From Chloroflexota bacterium (GTDB lineage Bacteria > Chloroflexota > Anaerolineae > 4572-78 > J111), in contig RFJF01000499.1 in NCBI GenBank assembly GCA_003695455.1, forward strand, positions 1-5,538: a DNA stretch of 5,538 bases, in the 5' to 3' direction. The translations under genes and the position numbers were made by a program. The first letter of the stretch is position 1. Every line of letters starts with the position of its first letter. Below the pieces are notes generated by a model. The model was not told where the DNA came from, searched no databases, and was given only the letters and a program-made list of their open reading frames with translations. Shown here one piece after another: positions 1-5,480 of this stretch.

Positions 1-452
1 CATTTGGCGGCTGGTCCGGCGCCATCAACGCTGCCGCCGACGACCAGAAGAAAAATGCCGTGTACGATTTCTTCTCCTACATGAGTCGACCGGAAAATTC
101 CAATGTTGACGTCACCATTGGCAAGACCGGCTTTAACCCCTACCGCACTTCGCAGTTCCTCAACCGCCAGGCATGGGTAGAAGCCGGTATGAGCCCGGAA
201 GCGGCGACCGTTTACCTGGGCGCCATTGAGGATAGCCTCAACAGCCCCAATATGGTGCTGGACCTGCGCGTTCCGCAAAACCAGCGCTACCAGGGTGTGG
301 TGCTTGACCTGACCCTGAGCCAATTCCTGGCCGGTGAGTTGACCCTGGATGAAGCTGCGCAACAAATCTACGATCAGTGGGAAGAAATCACTGACGAACT
401 TGGCCGTGAAGACCAGCTTGCAGCATATCGCGCTTCGATTGGCGCACAATAG
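1..452 (+). CDS. Sugar ABC transporter substrate-binding protein, C-terminal part (5' truncated)
   Basis: The gene enters from the left edge; the first complete codon is at 3 and the TAG stop is at 450-452, leaving 149 residues. The visible part opens with FGGWSGAINAAADDQKKNAV, the late-domain pattern of family 1 (UgpB/COG1653-like) binding proteins in which a Gly-rich 'GGW' segment precedes a helix of residues like 'KKNAVYDFFSYMS'. A GFNPYRTSQF segment follows (129-158), then a helical, acidic C-terminus. Such proteins bind a sugar or polyol outside the membrane and deliver it to the permease pair. The N-terminus, with any lipoprotein signal, is outside the window, so the substrate cannot be read. 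Two MalF/MalG-type permeases directly downstream support the call. A terminator hairpin follows the stop, which would make this protein more abundant than the permeases, as is usual for binding proteins. The family is secure; the ligand is unknown. Confidence 0.9.
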   Translation, partial: FGGWSGAINAAADDQKKNAVYDFFSYMSRPENSNVDVTIGKTGFNPYRTSQFLNRQAWVEAGMSPEAATVYLGAIEDSLNSPNMVLDLRVPQNQRYQGVVLDLTLSQFLAGELTLDEAAQQIYDQWEEITDELGREDQLAAYRASIGAQ

Positions 453-476
453 TTAACCTGTAATTCTTTGCCAAAG

Positions 477-510
477 ACCCGGCCCAGCTCCGGTTGGGCC
501 GGGTTGTTTT
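477..510 (+). terminator. Rho-independent terminator / intra-operon attenuator
   Basis: ACCCGGCCCA (477-486) is perfectly complementary to TGGGCCGGGT (495-504). A G-T wobble and a C-G pair extend the stem inward to 488/493, closing a TCCG loop that fits the very stable C(UNCG)G tetraloop class. The 3' arm runs into a T-rich tract, TTGTTTT, with further Ts to 519. It starts 25 bases after the binding-protein stop and lies 85 bases before the permease start. Partial read-through here would give much more binding-protein mRNA than permease mRNA; alternatively the permeases have their own promoter in 511-580. Confidence 0.9.
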
Positions 511-553
511 ACTTGTTTTGAATTGAAGTGATGTTTGGTTATTCCACCCATCA

Positions 554-566
554 AGGTAAAGCATCG
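554..566 (+). repeat. 13-base direct repeat, copy 1 (AGGTAAAGCATCG)
   Basis: The same 13 bases occur at 2859-2871. Both copies lie in non-coding leaders, here upstream of the first permease and there upstream of the kinase, and both are close to a TGAAAATTT 9-mer (569-577 here, 2841-2849 there), although in opposite order. In this copy AAGC-ATC-GCTT (559-569) forms a short inverted repeat. It could be a shared regulator site, but it may be chance. Confidence 0.4.
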
Positions 567-579
567 CTTGAAAATTTGT

Positions 580-584
580 GGAGG
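580..584 (+). promoter_or_regulatory. Ribosome binding site (GGAGG) fixing the first permease start
   Basis: GGAGG ends 10 bases before the ATG at 595, a slightly long but usable spacing. It supports 595 over the upstream in-frame TTG at 535, which has no purine-rich site at a suitable distance. Confidence 0.8.
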
Positions 585-594
585 CCAAAGGCAG

Positions 595-1770
595 ATGAAT
601 GTGGATGGAAATACCCCGGATCCGGTTGCCCAACTGTCGGGGTACAAAGACTCTCAAGGTCCGTCAAGCAGAGTGTCAAGACTGGGCGGTTGGATGGAGC
701 AAGCTTCCAGCAGTGTATTTGTAATGCCCGCCATTTTGGTTGTTTTGCTGCTGTCAATATTTCCGCTGGTGATTTCATTATATTTATCACTTTCACGGTT
801 AAAGTTTGTAAAAGGCGGCTTTGACATAAATTATGTAGGTTTTGCCAACTACAAAAAGCTATTATTTGGTAGTGAGCAGCGCCACTTTATTGGAAAAATG
901 GCCGATATTTCATGGATTGGCTGGTTAATATTGGGCGCTTTTGTGGTGCTGGCACTTTTTGGCTTGTGGCGCTACAGCCGGGGGCCTTTCTTTACCAAAA
1001 TGGGGTTGTTTTGGCGCACACTGACGGCACTGATTTTTACTGTGATTGTCTGGATATTGGTACGCACGCTCAATGTTGAAGGCTTGCCCGGCACCATGGT
1101 CAACACCCTGGTCTTTGTTTTTGTAGGGATTGCGTTTCAATATAGCCTGGGATTGATTTTGGCATTATTAACCACCCAGAACTTGCCGGGCCGCCGCTTT
1201 TTCAGGATTATCTTTTTGCTACCCATGATGATTACGCCGGTGGGTGTGGGGTATATGTTCCGCATGCTCACGGATACCGGGAAAGGGCCGTTTAACCCCA
1301 TCTGGTTTGCCGTAGGTTTGGGTGATTTTTCATGGGTTGATACCGCCTGGGGGGCGCGAATTGCGGTAATTATCAGTGACACCTGGCAATGGACGCCTTT
1401 TATGTTTATTGTGCTGCTGGCTGCGCTTGAAGGACAAGCGCTGGAGCCCATCGAGGCGGCGCTGGTGGATGGCGCCAGTCGCTGGCAAATTTTCTGGCAC
1501 ATCACCTTTCCGCAGATTTTACCGGTCAGTACAACAGTAGTCCTCATCCGTTTTATTGAGGCTTTCAAGATTATCGATTTACCACATATTTTAACCAGAG
1601 GCGGCCCCGGCATTGCCACCGAGTCTCTGACCCTGCACTCATTTCTTGCCTGGCGTTCATTAGATTTGGGAGGTTCGGCCGCCGTTGCCTACTTACTACT
1701 CATCCTGGTCACTATCTTTGCGCTGGCTTATGTCCACCTGATCCGGCGCCGATTTGCGGAGGGTATCTGA
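595..1770 (+). CDS. Sugar ABC transporter permease, MalF/UgpA type, with extra two-helix insert
   Basis: This 391-residue inner-membrane protein is one half of the transport channel. A polar Ser/Gly-rich N-terminus (1-40) precedes TM1 (about 41-66) and the family's 'YVGFANYKKLL' segment (80-90). A typical member then goes straight to TM2. Here residues about 95-165 insert two clear hydrophobic helices (about 106-125 and 138-157) before TM2 resumes with TMVNTLVFVFVGIAFQYSLG. TM3 is about 202-223. The cytoplasmic EAA loop that docks on the ATPase is EAALVDGAS...ITFPQILP (287-310), followed by the GGPG segment (336-339) and the last helix (about 360-382). Ordinary UgpA-type proteins have about 290-310 residues, so the excess comes from the insert and the N-terminus. 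The ATG at 595 has a GGAGG site. The second permease begins one base after this stop, so the two are co-translated. Family and role are clear; the substrate is not. Confidence 0.93.
   Translation: MNVDGNTPDPVAQLSGYKDSQGPSSRVSRLGGWMEQASSSVFVMPAILVVLLLSIFPLVISLYLSLSRLKFVKGGFDINYVGFANYKKLLFGSEQRHFIGKMADISWIGWLILGAFVVLALFGLWRYSRGPFFTKMGLFWRTLTALIFTVIVWILVRTLNVEGLPGTMVNTLVFVFVGIAFQYSLGLILALLTTQNLPGRRFFRIIFLLPMMITPVGVGYMFRMLTDTGKGPFNPIWFAVGLGDFSWVDTAWGARIAVIISDTWQWTPFMFIVLLAALEGQALEPIEAALVDGASRWQIFWHITFPQILPVSTTVVLIRFIEAFKIIDLPHILTRGGPGIATESLTLHSFLAWRSLDLGGSAAVAYLLLILVTIFALAYVHLIRRRFAEGI
1758..1763 (+). promoter_or_regulatory. Ribosome binding site (GGAGGG) inside the end of the first permease
   Basis: GGAGGG lies 8 bases before the ATG at 1772, within the last codons of the upstream gene. 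It selects 1772 rather than the in-frame GTG at 1754, and with the one-base gap (TGATATG) implies translational coupling of the two permeases. Confidence 0.85.
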
Positions 1771-1771
1771 T

Positions 1772-2797
1772 ATGAAAAATCTTTTTAACAGCCCCTCACC
1801 GTTTAAACCATCACCCGGTATGATGGTCATTTCGTACCTGATTTTGGGGTTCTGGTCTGTTGTTGTGCTCTTTCCTCTGTATTGGCTGGTAATTACATCA
1901 TTCAAACTACCCATTGATGTTAACGACGGCCCGTATTACATTCCGTTTGTAGATTTCCAACCCTCATTGCACGCCTGGAAATATATTTTGGTTGATTTGG
2001 GCAACGATACCCTGCGCCCGTTTTTTAACACGGTGGTTGTGGGGGTAGTCAGTTCGGTTATTGCTTTGGTGATGGGCGGTTCGGCAGCCTATGCGCTGGT
2101 TCGGTTTCAGTACCGGCCCCGCATTGGGGTAATTGTTACCTTTTTGGGCTGCATTGCGCTCATGATTGTGGCTTTCAATTTGGGGGTGCCCTGGCCTGTG
2201 GCTGTAATTGCCGGGCTGGTGATATTTTTTCTGCTGTGGCAAACCATTGGCCGCCGTTTTAAACGGGCATTGGGCAACAACGATATTTCTTTCTGGCTCA
2301 TCTCGCAACGGATGCTGCCGCCGGTCGCTGTCGTGATTCCCATATTTATCATTTTCCAGCAACTCAGCCTGCTTGATACCCGCACCGCGCTGGTCATCAC
2401 GTATGTGGCTGTAAATTTGCCCATCGTCATCTGGTTGCTGCGCGACTATTTTCAGAATATCCCCATTGAACTGGAAGAGTGCGCGGCTATTGACGGCGCA
2501 TCGCGCTACCGCATTTTTTGGTCAATTGTGCTGCCGTTGTCAGTGCCGGGGTTGGTGGCTACCTTTTTGTTTGTGCTGGTTTTTGCCTGGAATGAATACC
2601 TGCTGGCCCTGTTCCTCTCTAGGGCGCACTCTCAAACCATGCCCCTGCTCATTGTAGCGCAAAATGCAACCCGCGGGCCGCAGTGGTGGTACATGTCAGT
2701 CCTGACGTTGATTATGATTGGCCCGGTCATCATCATGGCCATTTTTTTGGAACGTTACATTGCCAAAGGCTTGCTGGTGGGTGCGGTCAAAGGCTAA
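1772..2797 (+). CDS. Sugar ABC transporter permease, MalG/UgpE type, with extra two-helix insert
   Basis: This 341-residue inner-membrane protein is the partner half of the channel. TM1 spans about 18-42, followed by the family's 'FPLYWLVITSFK' (34-45), an external segment with a 'PSLHAWKYIL' element, and FFNTVVVGVVSSVIALVMGG (84-103). After AAYALVRFQYR, ordinary members continue directly into 'RMLPP...IP'. Here about 55 residues (115-170) with two hydrophobic stretches (about 118-135 and 141-156) and a basic RRFKR end are inserted before SQRMLPPVAVVIPIFIIF. The EAA loop is ELEECAAIDGAS...IVLPLSVP (233-259), with Cys in place of the first Ala of EAA. The protein ends as the family does, with a basic/Gly C-terminus (ERYIAKGLLVGAVKG). 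Typical length is about 270-280, so the excess equals the insert. The reading frame is continuous and the later motifs are in register, so this is not a frameshift artefact. Confidence 0.93.
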   Translation: MKNLFNSPSPFKPSPGMMVISYLILGFWSVVVLFPLYWLVITSFKLPIDVNDGPYYIPFVDFQPSLHAWKYILVDLGNDTLRPFFNTVVVGVVSSVIALVMGGSAAYALVRFQYRPRIGVIVTFLGCIALMIVAFNLGVPWPVAVIAGLVIFFLLWQTIGRRFKRALGNNDISFWLISQRMLPPVAVVIPIFIIFQQLSLLDTRTALVITYVAVNLPIVIWLLRDYFQNIPIELEECAAIDGASRYRIFWSIVLPLSVPGLVATFLFVLVFAWNEYLLALFLSRAHSQTMPLLIVAQNATRGPQWWYMSVLTLIMIGPVIIMAIFLERYIAKGLLVGAVKG

Positions 2798-2858
2798 ATT
2801 CAGCAAAACATTTAACTTTCTGGCCGGGCAACACCAGCAATGAAAATTTTGGTGCAGC

Positions 2859-2871
2859 AGGTAAAGCATCG
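2859..2871 (+). repeat. 13-base direct repeat, copy 2 (AGGTAAAGCATCG)
   Basis: Exact match to 554-566, again in a gene leader. Unlike copy 1, the bases after it (GGAG) do not complete the AAGC/GCTT inverted repeat, so any shared function would rest on the direct 13-mer. Confidence 0.4.
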
Positions 2872-2890
2872 GGAGTAACAATTGGCGTTT

Positions 2891-2932
2891 TTCCTAAATC
2901 CTGGCTCCCGGCTCCCGACTCCTGAATCCTGC
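2891..2932 (+). repeat. Tandem heptamer repeat, six units (consensus MTCCYGR)
   Basis: Read in sevens from 2891, the units are TTCCTAA, ATCCTGG, CTCCCGG, CTCCCGA, CTCCTGA and ATCCTGC: six in phase with an invariant TCC core. Units differ mainly at the first, fifth and last bases. Degenerate heptamer blocks of this kind in intergenic DNA resemble the short tandemly repeated repetitive (STRR) elements known from filamentous cyanobacteria. The block stops 17 bases before the kinase start codon, so it lies in the 5' untranslated region of the kinase message. Confidence 0.8.
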
Positions 2933-2938
2933 TTTGAG

Positions 2939-2943
2939 AGGAG
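2939..2943 (+). promoter_or_regulatory. Ribosome binding site (AGGAG) of the kinase gene
   Basis: AGGAG is followed by six bases and then the ATG at 2950, a standard arrangement that fixes the start. It is exactly complementary to CTCCT (2919-2923) in the neighbouring heptamer block, so it could be masked in the mRNA. Confidence 0.85.
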
Positions 2944-2949
2944 ACAACG

Positions 2950-4485
2950 ATGTCACAAAAACAGTACGTGCTGGCCCACGATCTGGGTACCACCGGCAAC
3001 AAAGCCACCCTCTACAACGCCGAGGGTCATCTGGTGGGCAGCGCCTTTCACGGCTACGGCACCGAGTTTGCCCACACCGGCTGGGCCGAGCAAAACCCCG
3101 AAGACTGGTGGCAGGCTGTCTGCGATTCTACCCGGCAACTGCTGGCCCAAACCAAAATTGCCCCCGCCGCCGTGGCCTGCATCACCTTTAGCGGGCAAAT
3201 GATGGGCTGTGTGCCGCTGGATGCGCAGGCCCGGCCTCTGCGCAGCGCCATCATTTGGGCCGACCAGCGCGCGGTGGCGCAGGAGCAGTGGATGGCCGAG
3301 CGCGTGCCTCCGGAAGAGGTCTACCGCATTACCGGCCACCGCCTCAGCGCCTCCTATTCGCTCAACAAAATTTTGTGGCTCAAAGACAACCAGCCCGATA
3401 TTTACGCCGCCGCCCACAAATTTGTGCACGCCAAAGACGCTATGGTGGCCCGGCTCACCGGCAACTTCGTTACCGACCCGTCCGACGCCTCCGGCATGAA
3501 TCTGTACGATTTGCAGAGCGGCGATTGGTCTGCCCGCATTGTGGAAGCGGCAGAACTCAACCCGGCCCAACTACCCGATATTCACCCCTCTACCGCCGTG
3601 GTGGGCGAACTGCTACCCGCCGTGGCCGGCGAGGTTGGCCTGCCCGCCGGCACGCCGGTCGTCATCGGCGGTGGCGATGGCGCGTGCGCCGCTGCGGGTG
3701 CGGGTGTGGTGGCTCAGGGTTCGGCCTACAATTACGTCGGCTCCTCCTCGTGGATTGCGCTGGCAACCCCGCAACCCATTTTCGATCCCCACCAGCGCAC
3801 ATTCACGTTTGCCCATCTGGTGCCGGGCATGTTCATGCCCACCGGCACCATGCAGGCCGCCGGCGCCAGCTACCAGTGGGCCCGCGACCAACTGGCCCTG
3901 CCCGAAGCGAGCGCTGCCGCCGGACTGGAACTCAGCCCGTACGAATTGATGAATCTGGCCGCCCAAAAATCTGTGCCGGGCGCCAACGGTCTCATTTTTC
4001 TGCCCTATCTGATGGGCGAACGCAGCCCGCGCTGGAACACCCGCGCCCGTGGCAGTTTTGTGGGGCTGACCATCCGCCACACCCGCGCCGATATGATTCG
4101 CGCCGTGCTCGAGGGCGTGACCATGAATTTGCGGGTTATTCTGGATGCCTTCACCCGGCAGGGCGCGCAGATTGACGCCATGCGCGTCATCGGCGGCGGC
4201 GCGCGCGGCCTGTTCTGGAATCAACTGATGGCCGATATTTACGAAATGCCAGTGCAGCGGCTGGCAATTCTGGAAGAAGCCACCTCGATGGGCGCGGCGC
4301 TGGCGGGCGGCATTGGCGTGGGGCTGTACCCCGATTTCTCCATGAGCGAATCAATGAATCCCGTTGTGCAAACGGTCAACCCAAACCCGGCGGCGCAAGC
4401 GCAGTACCAAAAATTTGTCCCGATTTTTGAAGCAATGTATCATGCGCTTGTCCCCATCTACGATTCTCTGGCCGAGGTCTCATGA
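2950..4485 (+). CDS. FGGY-family carbohydrate kinase, xylulokinase (XylB)-like
   Basis: This 511-residue cytoplasmic enzyme is predicted to phosphorylate a pentulose or related sugar/polyol with ATP. N-terminal FGGY domain: phosphate-loop DLGTTGNK (11-18), sugar-site SGQMMG (81-86), IIWADQR (101-107), DPSDASGMNLYD (176-187) and catalytic base D243 in GGGDGACAAAGAG. C-terminal domain: FLPYLMGERSPRWN (350-363), ATP-site VIGGGARGLFWNQLMADI (413-430) and ATSMGAALAGG (444-454), then a helix ending YHALVPIYDSL as in XylB. Length matches xylulokinases (about 480-510). Against E. coli XylB, the substrate-pocket Met-His becomes Met-Met (84-85), the residue after the catalytic Asp is Gly instead of Asn (244), and WNDxR is WADQR, so D-xylulose is not assured. 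It has a good AGGAG site and lies 152 bases after the transporter. Its stop overlaps the next start as ATGA. The family is firm; substrate assignment is inference. Its GC is visibly higher than that of the permeases. Confidence 0.93.
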   Translation: MSQKQYVLAHDLGTTGNKATLYNAEGHLVGSAFHGYGTEFAHTGWAEQNPEDWWQAVCDSTRQLLAQTKIAPAAVACITFSGQMMGCVPLDAQARPLRSAIIWADQRAVAQEQWMAERVPPEEVYRITGHRLSASYSLNKILWLKDNQPDIYAAAHKFVHAKDAMVARLTGNFVTDPSDASGMNLYDLQSGDWSARIVEAAELNPAQLPDIHPSTAVVGELLPAVAGEVGLPAGTPVVIGGGDGACAAAGAGVVAQGSAYNYVGSSSWIALATPQPIFDPHQRTFTFAHLVPGMFMPTGTMQAAGASYQWARDQLALPEASAAAGLELSPYELMNLAAQKSVPGANGLIFLPYLMGERSPRWNTRARGSFVGLTIRHTRADMIRAVLEGVTMNLRVILDAFTRQGAQIDAMRVIGGGARGLFWNQLMADIYEMPVQRLAILEEATSMGAALAGGIGVGLYPDFSMSESMNPVVQTVNPNPAAQAQYQKFVPIFEAMYHALVPIYDSLAEVS

Positions 4486-5423
4486 CAACAACTCCAAACA
4501 TTGCGCCCTGCCGCGTACCCACCATGTATTTCATTGGTGTGAGTACCGGCAAATCATCCATTATGACGCTGTTTCCCCGCTGGGCGGAACTGCTGGATGT
4601 ATCGGCGGAACTGGTGGGGTTTGACGCCCCACCCGGCGCACCCGCCGATACGTATCGGGCGATTGTGCAGCACATAAAAACCGACCCGCTGGCGCGGGGC
4701 GCGCTGGTGACAACCCACAAAATTGATTTATTGGCCGCCTGCCGGGATTTGTTTGACCAACTGGACCCCAACGCCGTTCTCACCGGCGAAGTTTCCTGCA
4801 TTTCAAAACAGGCCGGCCAATTGCTGGGGATTGCGGTAGACCCAATATCATCCCGGCTGGCGTGGCAGAATTTTGTACCGGAAGGCCACTGGGCGCATTC
4901 CGGCGGGCACGTGCTCTGCCTGGGCGCGGGCGGCGCGGCGGCGGCTATCAGCGTGGCGGTGGCCGGCATGGATGACCGGCCGCAGACCTTCATTCTGGTT
5001 GAACGCGACCCGGCCCGGCTGGAACACGCCCGTGCGTTGCACCGCAAACTTGAAACAGACATCAACTTTGAGTACGCCCTCAGCGCCGACCCGCTGGAAA
5101 ATGACCGGCGGCTGGCCCAACTCCCGGTCGGTTCAATGGTCATCAACGCCACCGGTATGGGCAAGGACCGGCCCGGCTCGCCGCTGACGGATGCTGCCGT
5201 CTTCCCGGAAAACGGGCTGGTCTGGGAATTGAACTATCGCGGTGAGCTGACGTTTTTGGCCCAGGCGCAGCGGCAGGCAGTCACACAAGGCCTGATTGTG
5301 GAGGACGGTTGGGTTTACTTTTTGCACGGCTGGACACAGGTCATCGCCCGCGTGTTTCATCTTGACTTAACTCCGGTGCTGTTCCGCCGGCTGGCCGATA
5401 CCGCCGAAACCCTGCGCGGGTAA
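4482..5423 (+). CDS. Shikimate-dehydrogenase-fold (AroE-like) oxidoreductase, divergent; substrate unknown
   Basis: The 313-residue protein follows the AroE plan throughout. The N-terminal substrate domain has STGKSSIMTLFPRW (21-34) where AroE has SxSP, GALVTTHK (73-80) with the candidate catalytic Lys80, LTGEVSCI (100-107) where AroE has GAxNT, and GIAVDPISSR (116-125) with candidate catalytic Asp120. A Rossmann nucleotide-binding domain follows: VLCLGAGGAAAAI (144-156), the strand end ILVERD (171-176), INATGMG (221-227) and VWELNYRGELTFL (247-259). A terminal helix carries FLHGWTQV (280-287) where AroE has the MLxxQ segment. Lys and Asp are kept but most shikimate-contact positions differ, and it is longer than usual (about 270-290). 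It overlaps the kinase by ATGA, with a modest GAGG site at 4474-4477, so the two are translationally coupled. This context suggests a role in the same sugar pathway rather than aromatic biosynthesis. Fold is confident; reaction unknown. Confidence 0.85.
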   Translation: MTTTPNIAPCRVPTMYFIGVSTGKSSIMTLFPRWAELLDVSAELVGFDAPPGAPADTYRAIVQHIKTDPLARGALVTTHKIDLLAACRDLFDQLDPNAVLTGEVSCISKQAGQLLGIAVDPISSRLAWQNFVPEGHWAHSGGHVLCLGAGGAAAAISVAVAGMDDRPQTFILVERDPARLEHARALHRKLETDINFEYALSADPLENDRRLAQLPVGSMVINATGMGKDRPGSPLTDAAVFPENGLVWELNYRGELTFLAQAQRQAVTQGLIVEDGWVYFLHGWTQVIARVFHLDLTPVLFRRLADTAETLRG

Positions 5424-5466
5424 TCCATATTTGCCGGTACGGGCCGCAGCGCCCCCGAATTTTAAC

Positions 5467-5471
5467 AGGAG
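5467..5471 (+). promoter_or_regulatory. Ribosome binding site (AGGAG) of the downstream gene
   Basis: AGGAG lies 9 bases before the ATG at 5481 in the 57-base gap after the AroE-like gene. No terminator hairpin is seen in this gap, so the downstream gene probably belongs to the same operon. Confidence 0.8.
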
Positions 5472-5480
5472 ATTACGCCA

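Larger units (their letters stand above)
2798..2949 (+). other. Non-coding leader between transporter and kinase genes
   Basis: This 152-base spacer has no convincing gene. It contains the second copy of a 13-base repeat (2859-2871), the tandem heptamer block (2891-2932) and the kinase ribosome binding site. A weak CACCA/TGGTG inverted repeat (2832-2836 / 2850-2854) is visible but has no T-tract, so I do not call a terminator. An internal promoter is possible, but no good -35/-10 pair stands out. Confidence 0.6.

Noticed and set aside
513..545. Possible sigma-70 promoter after the terminator (TTGTTT or TTGAAT boxes)
   Set aside because: Candidate -35 boxes overlap the terminator T-tract and matching -10 boxes (such as TATTCC) are poor; plausible by position but not supported enough to annotate.
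535..594. Upstream TTG start extending the first permease by 20 residues
   Set aside because: No ribosome binding site precedes it, the extra residues are not family-like, and it covers the 13-mer and the GGAGG site that serves the ATG at 595.
877..1089. Permease insert as a frameshift or assembly artefact
   Set aside because: The frame is continuous, the segment is strongly hydrophobic with membrane-type charge distribution, and family motifs resume in frame on both sides.
1754..1771. GTG start extending the second permease by six residues into the first
   Set aside because: The ATG at 1772 has GGAGGG at ideal spacing; the GTG would place that site inside the gene.
2832..2854. Inverted repeat CACCA/TGGTG after the second permease as a terminator
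   Set aside because: Only five base pairs, a 13-base loop and no T-tract.
3255..4175. Long + strand open frame of 306 codons inside the kinase
   Set aside because: An Arg-rich out-of-frame shadow of GCC/GGC-rich kinase codons; the kinase frame carries all FGGY motifs.
2953..4224. Long antisense open frames of about 200 codons opposite the kinase (2953-3570 and 3613-4224)
   Set aside because: They mirror the GC-rich codon pattern of the kinase, are full of Gly/Ala/His, and lack domains or ribosome sites.
4376..5164. Antisense open frame of 262 codons opposite the AroE-like gene
   Set aside because: Ser/Pro/Arg-rich shadow with no motif; the sense frame has a coherent AroE-type layout.
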